From: Phaeosaccion multiseriatum | Taxonomy: Eukaryota; Ochrophyta, other classes | NCBI GenBank assembly: GCA_965112735.1 | Contig: OZ218961.1 | Coordinates: forward strand, 1,860,001-1,924,000 | DNA: 64,000 bases | Reading direction: 5' to 3' | Shown: one piece after another, positions 33,114 to 52,697 of the stretch | Layout: each line of letters opens with the position of its first letter | How positions within the stretch are numbered: the stretch's first letter is position 1 | The notes under the pieces: generated by a model | What the model was told of the DNA's origin: nothing | What the model saw: only the letters and a program-made list of their open reading frames with translations | The model's database searches: none | Translations under genes and position numbers: made by a program

Positions 33114-35761
33114 ATGGCGGACGAGGACCCCCACGACAGCGCAGGAGAGGAGGAGGAGAAGCAGGAGGAGCAGGGGGGAGAGCAGGGAGGGGAGGAGGGG
33201 GAGGAGGCGGGCCAGGATGCCGGCGGAGGGGGGTGGGCAGCTCGAGCACTGCGGTCTTGGATCGCTCCCGCAGCTCCCGCAGCTCCGGCGGGCGGGGCGG
33301 CGTTGGGAGGGACGGCGGCGGGGACGGCTGAGCAGGCACCCCCTATGACCGCAGAACAGATGAGGGAGAAGCGTCTTGCCGCCATGCTGGCCAGGGAGAA
33401 GAAGGAGAAGGAGGCGGCAGCCGCAGCAGCTGCAGCAGCAGCAGCAGCAGAAGGAGAAGGGAGAGGAGAAGGAGCACTGCCCCAGCCCCCTTCGGAATCA
33501 TCTGCCCCCAGCCCGATGGACGTAGACGACCACCCTTCCCCGGAACCGGGGCCAACAGAAGCAGCAGCAGCACCAGCATCACCAGCTCCAGCAGCACCAG
33601 GAGCAGGGAAATCGGCCCCCATGCCACCACCACCACCAACCGCAGCAACAGCCACAGCAGCAGCAGCACCAGCAGCACCAGCTCCAGCAGCACCAGGAGC
33701 AGGGAAATCGGCCCCCATGCCACCACCACCACCAACCGCAGCAACAGCCACAGCAGCAGCAGTGGTAAAGCCCCCGGCCCTTCCGTCACCAAAGACCCCG
33801 GCAGCCCAGGTGAAGGCCTCCGCGCCCCCCGCGGCCCCATCGACTCCTACCCTACCGCAGCGAATCAACGCCCACCTGAAGGCGGCTCTTCGGGTAACCC
33901 TCACCGAGTCCAGCTCCTCACGCACAGGAGGAGTAGGAGGAGGAGGAGGAGGAGGAGTGGGAGGAATGGCTCCGCTGTTTATGGCGGAGTTTGCAGCGGC
34001 AGAGCAGGCAGACATGGTCACTTCTGACAACGCGGAGGACGGAGGAGGAGGAGGAGGAGGAGGAGGAGCTCCCCCCCCCCTCCTCCTTAGCGCGGAGAAC
34101 TTGCCTGAGATTCTGTGCGCACGGCTGGGGAAGGACGGGCAGCCGGAGGGTGGATTGGTCTATCTCGCCTCCTGCTTCCAACGCATCCATGAGGAGGAGA
34201 TGACTGCACGACGCAAGCTTACGGGCAAGAAGAGGAAGGGACCCGGGCAGGAGGGGCAGGAGGGGCAGCAGGGGCGGCAGGAGAGACAGGGACAGGGGGT
34301 GGAGGGACAGGAGGGGACGTCCGAGCAGCAAGTATCGGACGACTTGAATGGTGTGCTGGAGGCACTGCAAGAGGCGAGGACACTCATCATCAGCTACAGT
34401 TCCTCGGTGTTGGAGGAGCCGGGGGTGTTCGGCGGGCCCACGGAGAACGCTCGAGAGCAGCTCATTCACTTCCTGGGGGGAGGAGGAGGAGGAGGAGGAG
34501 AAGGCGGTGGGGTGATGATCCTTCCTGGGGGCTTTCTCAATCTCGTGGTGGAGAGCCTGGAGGAGCAAGGGGTACTTGGAGAAGCACTGACACCCGTACT
34601 GGACACGCTGATGCAGCAAGTAGCAGCCTTCCGGTCCGTGACGAGTGACTGGCTGGGGCCCTTCCGCGCCATTACACAGCTGTGTGCCAACCGCCGAGTA
34701 GCAAGGTTGTTCACCGAGTCCCCCAAATTCCTGTTGCCGCCGAGAGGGAGCGAGGCGGCGAAACCGATAATCGTTTCGCAGAGGGCGAGGATGGATGCGT
34801 ATATGAGGGGTCTACCGGTGCCGCAGTCGGAGTATCCAAGGAGTGGGGCCGGGGTGGAGAAGCACACGTGGCTGGGACAGGTGAGTGAGTGAGGGAGGGA
34901 GGGAGGGAGCGACGGAGGAGGGAACGGAGGGAGGGAGGAGGGAAGGGAGGGAGGGAGGAGGGAATGGAGGTAGGGAGGAGGGAATGGAGGGAGGAGGGAA
35001 GGGAGGGAGGGAGGGAGGGAGGGAGGAGGGAAGGGAGGGAGGGAGGGAGGGACAGGCACCAGCATGAACATCATGATTTTCGTTCTCACTCCGCTGCACC
35101 CACCCACCCATTGACTTACTGTCCACCCATTGACTTACTAGATTGTGCGCATTGGTCTGTCTCCGGAGGACCCCTCATCTCTAGAGGAGTTCAGTGATCC
35201 TGATCGCATGACGCGCAACGTACTGGACAGCAAGATGAGGGTTCTGCGAGGGCAGGTGTGTGTCTCTTGTGGTCCGTACATAAGGGGTGTTTTGGTCTTC
35301 GTTGCTCTTAGACAGCAGGATGAGGGTTAGGGGTGTTTGTTCTTAATTTTGATCTTAATGGTCTGTACGTTAAGGATGTGCGTGTATATGTCTACTTGTG
35401 TATGTGTGCTCTTGTGTGTGCTTGTATGTGTGTTTTTGTTTGTTTGCGTGTGTGCGTATGGGGTGGGTGTGCGCATGTGGTGGTGGGTGTGCGTGTGCGT
35501 GTGCGTGTGCATATCCACGACGTCGTCATCGAACTGAAACTGAACACTGATGTTACGAACCAAACCAGGTGGGCACGCAGCAGCAGACAGCGGGGGACCT
35601 GTTCAGCCTCTTGTTCAAGGCTTCTGTGGGCAAGGGGGGCGCCCCCATTGTGAGGCACCGCCTGGTGCGGTGGGTGGCCGAGACACTCCGGCTCAACGTG
35701 CATGCGGAGGTGGGTGGGGGGTGAACTTTATTAACCTACAGGAGTCACCGTAAGAAACTGA

Positions 35762-35799
<38 letters not shown>

Positions 35800-37822
35800 G
35801 CGTGTGTGTGTGTGTGTGTGGGGGGGGGGGGGCTCTTAGTTAAGTCTAAGGGCTACCCCGGAGTCTGCTCCTAAAGCTGTCGTCACTCTCCGATTTTCAA
35901 CCCCCTCCCGCGTCCGCCCCCCTACCCCCTCCCCTCCCCCACCTCCCTCCCTCCCTCCCCACCCCCCAGGCCTCCCGGCCAGACCGGCTCCGCACCGCCA
36001 ACTCCATAACGCTGATCAACACTGCTGTGATGATGCTTCGCCTCACCATGCCCATTGTAAAGGACAAGGCTAAGCTTTCCAAGATCGATGCTCCCTCTCT
36101 CCTTACCTCCGACAAAGCACGCCTTGCCGTATTCCCTAGCGACACCACCATGCTCATGGTCAGTTTGGGTTCGAGTTTGCTAGGGTTTGTTTGTTTGTTT
36201 GTTTGTTTGTTTGAGTTTATTCTGTTACAATTAGACCTCAATATCGAATGTTTCTGTGGCTGATATCGATGTCGAATGCTTCTGATGGTCAACTCAACAG
36301 GTCAAGCCGGGGAGTGATGATGACAGCGGAGGAGGGGAGGGACGTGACGAGGAGGAAGGAGGGGAGGGAGGCGGAGGAGGAGGAGGAGGAGGAGGAGGAG
36401 GAGGAGGAGGAGGAGGAGGTGGAGAAGGAGGAGGAGAAGGAGGAGGAGGAGGAGCGGGAGCGGGAGCAGCAGCACTAGGAGGAGGAGGGGCAGCAGCAGG
36501 TGCAGCAGCAGCAGCAGGTGCAGCAGCAGCAGCAGGTGCAGCAGCAGCAGCAGGAACAGGGGGGAGTCGTACAGCAGTTGGTAGTCAGACCAAAGAACCT
36601 GATGACGAGCTGGCCACAGCCCTTGGCACCCCCCTGGAGGAGTTGAAGAGTACCACTACCCAGCTCTTCTTCTTGACTTGGAGGGCCCTCCACCTGGGGC
36701 CTCTGGCCGTCATGGTCAGGCACGATAACTTGCAGCGAACGATCGGGGGCCGTTCTAGGGACATGAGGAGGCTAGAGGCGGCGGGCGGCGAGCAGCACGA
36801 GAGGGCAGTCACGGCCTTTAAGCAGGCTTTGGCTTTCAACTTTGGTGAGTGTGGGCGGGTGGGTGGGTGGGTGGGTGGGTGTGGTTTTTGTCAATGGGTG
36901 TGTGGGTCGGTGGGTGGGTGGGTGGGTGGGTGGAGGGAGGAAGGAAGCAAGGAAGGGAGGGAGGGAGGGAGGGAGGGAGGGACAGGGGAGGAGGGAGGAG
37001 GAGGAGAGTGGGGGGGGAAGGAAGGAAGAGATGGAGGAAGGAAGGAAGGAAGGAGGCATCATTCAGTCAGTCAGTCGGGAAAGGGGCTAAGATGTCCGCC
37101 TGAACGTCCACCTGCTGTACCACCAATTCACTGTCACCACATGCTACCACTGTATCAAACTGTATCTCCCCCCAACCGCCAACTCCTGTATCACCAACTA
37201 CCCACCCACCCCCACCCCCACCCCCCCCCCCTTTCAGTGACCGAGGTGACGCTCTGCCATCCCGACACCCTCAACGACATGCTACAGTTCTTCCTCGCCG
37301 CCGGTGACTGGCTCCTCGAAACCATCTGCGCAACCACTTCCATCCCCTTGCACTCCTCGGAACACGACACCCCCGTCGACCTCTCCTCCTTCCCTAAGGA
37401 CTCTCTCTTTTGGCGACTGCCGGAGCACTTGCTTGACGACATACTCGATTTCATGACGTTTGTCTCCAACTATGCCCCCGAGACACTGAGTCACACATCC
37501 CTCGATTCTTTCATGAAGACTGCGGTGTTTGTGTTGGCCCACCCCTCGCTGGTCCGATCCCCACACCTCCGCGCCAAGCTGGGGGACATTCTGTACTACA
37601 TCTTCTTGCCGGACGATGAAAAGCCCAACGGTGGCAACCGAGGTGCGTGTGCGTGCGTGCGTGCGTGCGTGCGTGTGTGTATGTGCGTGTGCTTGGGGGC
37701 GTAGGTGGTTGTGGGTGTGGGAGTGAGTTTCATCGTCAATACATGGTCAACGGCTTCGAGCAGGTGCCGTGTGCGTTGGGGTAAGAATGACGCCTCCTAC
37801 ACGCCTTTTTATGCTGCTATTG

Positions 37823-37886
<64 letters not shown>

Positions 37887-37993
37887 CACTACTACTACTA
37901 CTACTACTACCACTACTACCACTACTACTACTACTACTACCACTACTACTACTTACTACTACCCCCTCCTCCTCCTCCTACTACTACTACTAT

Positions 37994-38059
<66 letters not shown>

Positions 38060-38096
38060 ACTACTACTACTACTACTACTACTACTACCACTACTG

Positions 38097-38130
<34 letters not shown>

Positions 38131-38190
38131 CACTACTACTTACTACTACTACTACTACTACTGCTACCAGTACTACCACTACTACTGCTG

Positions 38191-38227
<37 letters not shown>

Positions 38228-41200
38228 CACTTCTACTACTGCTAGACTATGGCGACCCTGTATATATATGCCCGAAGTGTTTTGTATTTTCGGTGCGTGC
38301 GTCTGTGTCCATTTCCTTTTCGGAGCAGGACGGGAAGATGTTATTGATGTACAGGAATCAACCTAATTATTACTTATGTGTGTGTGTGCAGGAGGGGTGT
38401 CGAGGGCTGCCTCGGAAGCGCACACTGCGCTGCTGTGCTCGCACCCTCTGGCTGTGGAGTACGTGGCTCCTTCGCTACTACTGCTGTATGGAGGTGAGTG
38501 AGTGAGGGGGTGAGTGAGTGAGTGAGTGAGTGAGGATGCGAGAAAGTGAGTGACTGAGTGAGTGAGTGAGTGTGTAAGTGAGTGAGTGAGTGAGTGAGTG
38601 AGTGAGTGAGTGAGTGAGTAAGTGAGTGAGTGAGTGAGTGAGTGAGTAAGTGAGTGAGTGAGTAAGTGAGGGAGTGAGTGAGTGAGTGAGTGAGTGAGTG
38701 AGGATGCGAGAAAGTGAGTGACTGAGTGGCTTAGTGAGGGAATCCGTGAGTTGAGGTGGGTGAGGGAGTGGGTGGGTGGGTGAGTGGGCGAGTGAGGTTG
38801 GTGACGGAGTGAGTGGGATCCGTGAGGGAGTGGGTGAGTGAGTGAGTGAGGTGGTGAGGGAGTGAGTGAGTGAGTGAGTGAGTGAGTGACTGAGTGAAGT
38901 GAGTGAGTGAGTGAGTGAGTGAGTGAGCGAATGAGGTGGGTCCTCCCTCCTCCCCTCCCCTCCCCCTCTCCCGTTTCCTCCTCTCCCACCAACCCCCTCC
39001 TCTTCCCTCCTTCCCCCCCTCCCCCTTCCCCAGATGTGGAGAAGACCGGCTTCTACGCGATGGTGGGGCACCGCATCAACATTGCCCGTCTCCTCAAGTA
39101 CTTGTGGAAGAGTGACGCACACAGGTCTGTCTTTCCCACCCCCTCTCCCCATTCTCTCCCCTTTCCCCACCCCCTTCTCCTCTCCTCTCCCCTCTTCCTC
39201 CCTCGTGTCCTCTCTTCTCCTGTCCCCACCGCCGTCTCCCTCACCCCCCCACCCCCCCTCTCCCACCTCCCCCCTCCGCCCTCCTCCCCCCGCTCCATCC
39301 ACAGGAAGACCTTCCGCCGCATCAGCGGAGACACTCGCCAGTTCGTGAGGTTTGCTAATGGGCTCATGAATGAGACCAATTCCCTCGTCACGCAGACCAT
39401 GGAGAAGCTCTTGGCCATTAGGTGAGTCGAGAGGTGTCAGGACAGGGGATGGGTGGGCGGGTGTCAGGACAGTGGAGGTGGGTGGGTGGGTGGGTGGGTG
39501 GGTGGGTGGGCGGGTGTCAGGACAGTGGTTGGGTGGGTGTCAGGACATATTGTAGGCGCTGGTGACAAGAGACTCTTTGGCCATGAGGTAAATGCCTTTT
39601 CCCTGACACCCTGCACTGCTTTGTATCCTGAAACCCTGTACCATGTACTCTGCGCTCTCAGGACCACGCAACAGATGATGAAGAACACTCTGGAGTGGAT
39701 GGGCAAGCCCGAGGAGGAGCGCAATCAGGTACAACACTTATGAATAATAATAACATATTCGGGTGTGTTTGAGTTTGGACCCTAAGATATTTTACATAGG
39801 ACCCCCAGCAAAGCAATCAAGAGATTTCGATGTCGAATATCCCTCCGTGGCACATAACTAATTATATATATATATATATATTAATTATAACAATAATAAT
39901 GATAACGAATATCCCTCTGTGGCTACATACCTAACTCTAACGCATCAATGTCGACATCGATATCTGTCAGGTGACGGAGCGACTTGCGGAGGACGAGCGG
40001 GATATCACGAGCATCTTGGGGCTCTGCAACGAAACCGTCCACATGGTGCAGGTGCGTGTCATATATATATAGATATGTATATGTATGTGTGTGGGTGCGT
40101 GAGAAAGCAGTGTGGATACTTACTGCCTCTCGTTGCTGCTGCTGCTGTTGGTGGCAGTAGAGTAGTGATGATGATGATGGTGGTGGTGGTGGTGGTGGTG
40201 GTGGTGGTGGTGGTGGTAGCGTGCGACAAGAGTATCTCTCTCTAAATTGGGAAAGCAATTTGGAAATGCACACCCTCTGGTTCCTCCTCCTCCCCCTCCC
40301 CCCCCCCCCTACCCATCCACCCCACCCCCCCCCGCGCATACACCCTACTTCCCTCGGTCCCTTCTTGTGCAGTATCTGTCAAGTGACCCCCAGATCCAAC
40401 TGCCCTTCCTCCTTCCCGAGTTGGTGGAACGCCTTGCCAACATGCTTCTCTCCGTACTCACTCGCCTCGTGGGGGGCAGCGGCGTAGATATCAAGGTAGT
40501 GACCGTCCCGAGATCTGTCATTCTTCAAATCAACTCACTCTCACTCACTCATGCACCCACCCACCCAGTCATGAACAGAGGAAGGAAGGAAGGAAGGAAG
40601 GCTCTCTCACTCACTCAACTCAGTCTCACTCACCCATCCACCAAGTCACGAAGGAAGGAGGGGAGGAAGGAAGGAAGGAAGGCCTACTCGCTCTATCACT
40701 CACTCACCCACCACGCCCCCACCTCACTCACTCACTCTGTGTTACCCACCCCCTCCCTTACTCACTCACTCACTCACTCACTCACTTACTTACTCACTCA
40801 TTCCCTCCCTCACTCACTCACTCAAGGTGGACAATCCAGAGAGCTACAACTTCCGCCCTAAGGAGATGCTTCGCGAAATTTGCCTCACTGTGGGGCACTT
40901 CACAGGACAGCCCAAGTTCATCTCAGCAGTCGCCAGCAGCGGTTTCTACCAGGTCAAGGAGGGAGGGAGGGGGGGGGGAGGGGGGTGGAGTGGAATGGAG
41001 GGAAGGGGAGGGGAGAGTTGGGGGGGGGGGTTACACTCGGAACCTTCATTTATACGCTCACTCGGAATATTCACCCGTTTTAAATCACGCACCCACAGGC
41101 GGAGCTGCTTCAGAAGACGGCAAGCACCACTAAGAAGCTGGGCCTTCTCGACGCTGCCACCCAGGTGGGATGTGGACAGGGGGTGCGGGGGGGGGGGGGG

Positions 41201-41721
41201 AGAAGGAGAGAGTAGGCGAGGGAGGAAGAAACAGAGATAGGGAAAGAGGCAGAAGAGAGAGGAAGGGAGGGGGAGAGAAAGAGAGGAGGGAAAGAGATGT
41301 GTATGTATGAAAGAGTGGAAGAGAGAGGGAGAGAGAGGAGGGGGAAGAGGCCCCATCGCCCACCCATTGCCATCCACTCACCCCCTCTCACCCTTTGATC
41401 ACAACACAGACACGTATGGACGGTTTTGTGCAGAGCGTCGCCAATGCTTACGCGGAGCTCCAACAGGCAGAGGAAGACTTTGGAGAGGTGCCTGATGACT
41501 TACTCGACCCCATCACTGTGGAACTCATGAAGGACCCCGTGCTCTTGCCCTCCTCGGGTAATGTCATGGACCGTGCGACAATTACTCAGCACTTGCTCAA
41601 CAATGCGACGGATCCGTTCAACCGAACGCTGCTCACGGAGGACATGCTTCGTCCGGCCACGGAGGTGAAGGCCAAACTGGACGCGTTTTTGGCGGGGGTG
41701 CGGCGGAGTAAGGAGGGCTGA
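33114..41721 (+). CDS. Ubiquitin conjugation factor E4 (UFD2-type U-box ligase)
   Basis: Predicted 1414-aa ubiquitin chain-elongation factor (E4) that extends chains on substrates for the proteasome/CDC48 route. Exons: 33114-34880, 35142-35255, 35569-35709, 35970-36158, 36301-36844, 37238-37642, 38392-38493, 39034-39124, 39305-39421, 39662-39728, 39971-40051, 40373-40495, 40827-40952, 41099-41164, 41410-41721; all phases agree. The UFD2 core is clear: TQLFFLTWRALHLG, DILDFMTFVSNYAPETL, RSPHLRAKLGDILYYIFLPD, GHRINIARLLKYLWKSDAHR, and FANGLMNETNSLV. The C-terminal U-box is LLDPITVELMKDPVLLPSSG...DRATITQHLL, about residues 1340-1405. The N-terminal half (about 590 residues, Ala/Pro/Gly-rich) makes it longer than most homologues. 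Exon 36301 encodes a Gly then Ala-rich insert. Exon 40827 uses a CAAG acceptor. Confidence 0.93.
34881..35055. repeat. Donor-proximal GTGA/GGGA repeat
   Basis: The E4 intron begins GTGAGTGAGTGAGGGAGG and continues as a GGGA/GGA-type purine run. Confidence 0.85.
36577..36592 (+). repeat. Degenerate dispersed-word copy in E4 exon
   Basis: CAGCAGTTGGTAGTCAGACC, read as AVGSQ, next to GCA-triplet runs. Less certain than the other copies. Confidence 0.5.
37112..37198 (-). repeat. Two dispersed-word relatives before an E4 acceptor
   Basis: CTGCTGTACCACCAAT (37112-37127) and CTCCTGTATCACCAAC (37183-37198) lie in the intron 40-125 bases upstream of the acceptor at 37237. Confidence 0.6.
37826..38245. 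repeat. (ACT)n microsatellite in E4 intron
   Basis: About 420 bp of ACT/CTA triplets with scattered CCA, TTA, CTC and TGC variants. The intron (37643-38391) is spliced out in the model, so the Thr/Leu/Tyr frames are not coding. Confidence 0.92.
38494..38936. repeat. (GTGA)n run starting exactly at a donor site
   Basis: The intron after exon 38392-38493 starts with GTGAGTGAGTGAGGGGGTGA and continues as GAGT/GTGA repeats for about 440 bp. It contains two near-copies of a block with GGATGCGAGAAAGTGAGTGA. Confidence 0.9.
39820..39970. repeat. TA run and TCGATATC island before an acceptor
   Basis: Contains TCGATGTCGAATATCCCTCC, a TA-dinucleotide run near 39862-39882, a second ATATCCCTCTGTGGC copy, and TCGACATCGATATCTGTCAG, which ends at the acceptor of exon 39971-40051. 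Confidence 0.75.
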
Positions 41722-43296
41722 GGGAGGAGGTGGGGGTTTGGAAGAAGGTAGGAAGGAAGGGGAGAGGGGGGGGTATTCCTGATAAGGGGGTGGGGAAGGA
41801 AGGAAGGAAGGAAGGGGAGAGGGAAGTGTTCCTTTTTGGAGTAAGGAAGACTTAAGGGTGGAAGAGGGGAGAACGTTTAAGCCCGGGCGGGGCCAGTGCA
41901 GAGGGGTCGAGGAGGAGTGGCAGTGGCGCGGCCGCGCGGGTGGTCGGGAGGGAGAGGAATGACACTGACGCTGACGCTGACGAGGGGGAGCCAGTTGGGG
42001 CGGAGCAGGAGCAGGAGGAGAAGAGGATCGTGCGTGGCCAAAGGAGTCAAAGGAGAGGTTATTTTTGTGTGTGTGTGGGGTACTCGCGCGCTCTCTCTCT
42101 CGTGCGTCGCCAAGCTGCTCGGACTGACTACTTTGGATCTCGGATTGGAGCTCGGGCCGAGAGGAGGAGAAGGAGGAGGAGGAGAAAGCCGATTGGAGGA
42201 TTGGATGAGGAGAATTGCACATGACCAAAGGACTGAGCTCGGGCCGAGAGAGGAGGAGAAGTGCAAAGCTGAGCTGACATGGATTGGGCCGTTGCTGGGA
42301 AGGATTGGATGGAGCTTGATGCGGCGGCGGCGCCACTTTGGTGTACAGTAACAGTAAAAGTTGAGAGAGGGATAAATGGAATGTTTCCAGACTTTTTTTT
42401 TTTTTTTTTTTTTTTGGCTGATGAGCACCCACACACACAGTAGTCGCTGCTGTATACGAGCATACCACTCTGCCGCGCATACCTACCCTGCTGCTGGAAT
42501 TGTTGTGCAGTATTTTTATTATTTTATTATTTCGTTAAGGCGTGACACACTTGCCGGTGACGCGGGACGCGGGACGCGGGAGATTATTATTATCTCCCAA
42601 CCCTCCAACCTGAAGGGTTAATACTGTACGACACGTCCGTTCTGGTACAAACGTTTTTCGGGCACCGTGGGCCACCGTGGGCGGCGGCAAGGGCCAGTAG
42701 CAAAAGAGAAAGAGCGACCTTTGGTGAACGAAGCAGAAGAGGAAGCAAGCGCGTGTCTGGAAAAAAGCGACCTTTGAGATGAAGCAGTTTAAAGGCGGTT
42801 TGTTAGGCACGATGGACTTGAGGAGCCGGAGCAAGTCAAAAATTGCCCGGATAGTTTGCCCGGTTTTGGCCCGGGCCTCGGTATTTTGTGAATAAGGGTT
42901 ACGAAGTCGTGGTCCAGGGATTCCCCAAGCCCCCATTCAACCGTTACATTGGGACGGTTACTTTGGGGGACGCTTGCTTTCACCACTTCGCAAGAGGCCA
43001 CAAAGAGTGACACATGGTGATTGAGTCAAGGAGAGCTGCCTTTCCCCCCCCCTTTGTGCTTCGTAGTAGCGAGTGAGGGCCAAGGGCGGGAGGTAGCGAG
43101 TGAGGCCATGCGTACGGGAGGTGGAGCAGTAGTAGTAGGAGCAAGAAGAGAATGGCAACACGGAACATCTGACGGCCAGCGCGTCCCACCTCTTGTACAG
43201 TGGCAGAATAGCAGCATTTGGTTGTTGTTTTCGCAAATGACCGGAGTAAGGAGCATCGCAGCAGCCTTTTAAGGTTTTAAGGAGAACGTCCTCGCC
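41722..43296. other. Intergenic, E4 to kinase
   Basis: 1.57 kb between tandem plus-strand genes. It includes purine-rich E4 3' sequence, a pure T run near 42391-42415 and several short direct repeats (for example GCGACCTTTG near 42714 and 42768). Several frames of 80-330 codons cross it on both strands, but none shows conserved protein character and no gene is supported. The kinase promoter is presumably in the last few hundred bases. Confidence 0.5.
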
Positions 43297-49979
<6,683 letters not shown>

Positions 49980-50163
49980 CAGCAGGGGTGGCAGTGGATG
50001 GTAGCAGCAGCTGCAGCAGCAGGGGTGGCAGTGGATGGTAGCAGGGGGATCGCAGTGGATGGTAACAGCAGTAGCAGCAGCAGCGACAGGGGGATGGCAG
50101 TGGATGGTAGCAGCAGCAGTAGCAGCAGCAACGGTAGTAGCGCGTTGTCCGTTTTCCCAGCCT

Positions 50164-50208
<45 letters not shown>

Positions 50209-52027
50209 CGTCTTGCTCTTTCTACCCTACGGAGGAGGCGCCACCGGCCCCTTCACCTCTCGAGGCGATGTGGCTGGGCGTCTGACGGACCGGTCGGACG
50301 GTGGGGCGGCAGGGACAGGCACGTTTGCGACAGGCCTGTATCACCAACTGCTGAGGTTCTCGCTCTGCTCTGCCTCTGCTCTGCACTGCTCTGCCACCCA
50401 CTTTATACTTATGTGTTGCCCTGGACCTGGTGTCATCGTGTCAGTGTCACGGTGGTCACCTCATGTCTTACTTCATGTAACGTCTTGTTATACGTTTTGC
50501 GAGAAGGCAGTCATTGTGTATACTGTACTGAGTATTATTTTGCCATTCGCCTCCCTGGCAGGTCATATTTTTTTATATTTAGAGAAAGAAAGGGGAGAGA
50601 GGGGCGGGCAGAGCCGCCAGCACTGTCACGTCATCACACATGGTTATCGTTTTGTTTTGTTTGTTTCTGTGTGTATCGTACGACATCTCTAATTGTATGT
50701 GTCTGCACGTAAAGAAGCCTTCAAAAGCGTACTTTTCAACTAACTTAAATGCGAACTATTAATTGAACCTAATGAATAATGAGCAGAGGACGAAAAAAGT
50801 ACAGGTGATCTCATTGGGAAGTGTATTTATTACTTAAGCACAACGTAGGCCTCCCCCGCGGTGTCCCGAAGGCGAGGAGGCGTCCATGGGAGGCCGGAAC
50901 GCGTAAGATTGCAAAGCCCTGCTGCGCGTGGACAGGGAAGACAAGGGGAGGAGTGGCCCATGTGTCGACGTGTGAGATAGGGCCATCCAAAAACTTTAGA
51001 CGAAGCGACCCCCCCCCCCGTTGCGCGTGCGGGCGTGCCATTCTCCAAGGGGGTTTGGGGGTTACGGCGGCTCCGGCGGTTGAGCTTCTTTCCTCCCTTG
51101 ACGTCATGAGCTACCCGACCGGATCGCCTCCTTCCGTGGCGTGGCCCAGCTTCTCTGCTGCTGCTGCAGTTCCACATCGACAGTGATACGACACAGATAC
51201 AACAGCAGTGCAATCACATGTCGGAGATCGTCAACCACTACCCCCGCCCTAGGTCTGAATAAAGCTGAGCAGCGGCGCTGCGATGTGAAGCGTTTGGTAT
51301 CTCTCTCCTCCTCCTCCTCCTCCTCCTCCTCCTCCTCCTCCTGCTGCTGCTGCTCCTCCTTCCTCCTCCTCCTGCTCCTCCTCCTCCTTCTCCTCCTCCT
51401 CCTCCTCCTCCTCCTCCTCCTCCTCCTCCTCCTCCTGCTGCTGCTGCTGCTCCTCCTTCCTCCTCCTCCTGCTCCTCCTCCTTCTCCTCCTCCTCCTCCT
51501 CCTCCTCCTCCTCCTCCTCCTCCTCCTCCCCATCTGCCAGCACGCACCACAGGCACCCTATACACATATGTAACCGCCTTACAGACAGACGGATACGACG
51601 GTGGCTCTGGAGTGAGCTATCACCCACGTTACCCCCCCCCCCCCCCTCACGCCGCGAAACACACTAGGCTAGTGAATGAGCTCCCTTCGAATCCGCTTAG
51701 CAGGCTGATGTGCAGTCTCGGAGGAAAGACGGGCAGCAGCAATAGAGCCCTAGCTGGCCACTTTCCGGGAGTGCAGCAGCAGGCAGCCTGCTAAGAGCCG
51801 CTCCATCGGCCGCGGTCCTGTAAGCTATATACATGGTGTCAGGCCGCCTCATCCAATGCCCTCGTCCCAAACAGTCAGTCTTCCAGGGTCTCCGTCCCAG
51901 CACCGCCCTACGGGAGGGCGGCGCAAGTTGAGTTGGTTCGCAGTATGTACATGATTTGTGGGGGTGAGGGGTACACGTGCTGGCCTCTTTCCTTCCACGT
52001 CGTCTCGCCTCGCCTCGCCTCAAGTGT
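49980..52027. other. Convergent intergenic region, kinase / NOP10
   Basis: Begins with GGCAGTGGATGGTAGCAG-type short repeats (49990-50125), an AAC run (50164-50208) and a dispersed-word copy (50333-50348). AT-richer sequence follows to about 50800. A (CTC)n block with CTG interruptions occupies about 51305-51532. No protein of known type is visible. Frames of 100-220 codons crossing the triplet block are artefacts. Confidence 0.5.
50333..50348 (-). repeat. Dispersed word copy, downstream of kinase
   Basis: GGCCTGTATCACCAAC, followed by TGCTGAGG. The 12-base heart TGTATCACCAAC is intact. Confidence 0.75.
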
Positions 52028-52392
52028 CTACAAAGGTTCCGCGGGCTTTTGGATGAGAAGGGTTCCAAACCTCTTCTTGTTCGCCACTCGCTGCTTGCTG
52101 AACTTGTCGTCTGGGGAAAAGCGCGCGGGGTGCGCAGATACAGTCATGGCTCCCTTCCCGTCCTCTTTCTGCGGTGAGGGGGAGGTCCATAAGAAAGGGG
52201 CGCGTCAGAGGAAGGAGGGTTTCGTGCGGTTGTAAACACACGCTCTTCCCTATCCTCTCTTCACTACTCTATCGGTCTCTAGCTCTCTCTCTCTCAATGA
52301 AGGCCTTCCTTCCTCTCTTCGCGACATCCCCCACTGACCTTGAGCGTGTAGATCCGCGTGCCCTCGGCGTCGAGGTAGTACATCAAATGCAT
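52028..52392 (-). CDS. NOP10: H/ACA ribonucleoprotein subunit NOP10
   Basis: Predicted 64-aa core protein of H/ACA snoRNPs, which guide pseudouridylation of rRNA and snRNA in the nucleolus. Two exons on the minus strand, 52392-52339 and 52168-52028, are joined at phase 0 (donor GTCAGT, acceptor CCGCAG). Exon 1 gives [18 protein letters not shown]. Exon 2 gives [20 protein letters not shown], then [18 protein letters not shown], and ends IQKPAEPL. The length equals that of human NOP10, and the motifs YTLK and [12 protein letters not shown] are family hallmarks. Each exon is too short to stand out as an open frame, so the gene is easily missed. It diverges from an unresolved plus-strand gene over about 305 bp. 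Confidence 0.95.
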
Positions 52393-52697
52393 GGCTGCTC
52401 CTTCTCTTTTTCCTGCTCTCTTGGTAGCTTCTTTTTTTTGGTTTGGGCTGTCTGGCGCAAAATGTGGGCGAGCCATCCAAATTTTCTGTGAGTCTGCGAC
52501 GACACGACCAACATGGATAGCTGGGGGGGGTCGATCGGATCATCGACCGATCGGATGGGATCGGGGATCAGAGCGTTGTGTGAGAGAGGGAGGAGAGAAA
52601 GGGAGAGAGGGGGCGAGAGAGATGAATAGTTTGAGAGGGAGGGAGGGAGAGACGGAGAGAGGGAGAGAGAGGGGCGGGAGAAATCTCGCTTTTCTCC
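52393..52697. promoter_or_regulatory. Short divergent region, NOP10 / plus-strand locus
   Basis: 305 bp between the NOP10 start and the ATG at 52698. It holds a GGGA/GAGA run near 52585-52680. No specific element is identified. Confidence 0.4.

Noticed and set aside
37705-38505. Thr/Leu/Tyr-rich frame between E4 exons
   Set aside because: E4 protein continuity and phase (37642 to 38392) require this ACT repeat to be intronic.
41500-42480. 326-codon minus-strand frame after the E4 gene
   Set aside because: It overlaps the E4 terminal exon in antisense and is low-complexity, with no domain or splice support.
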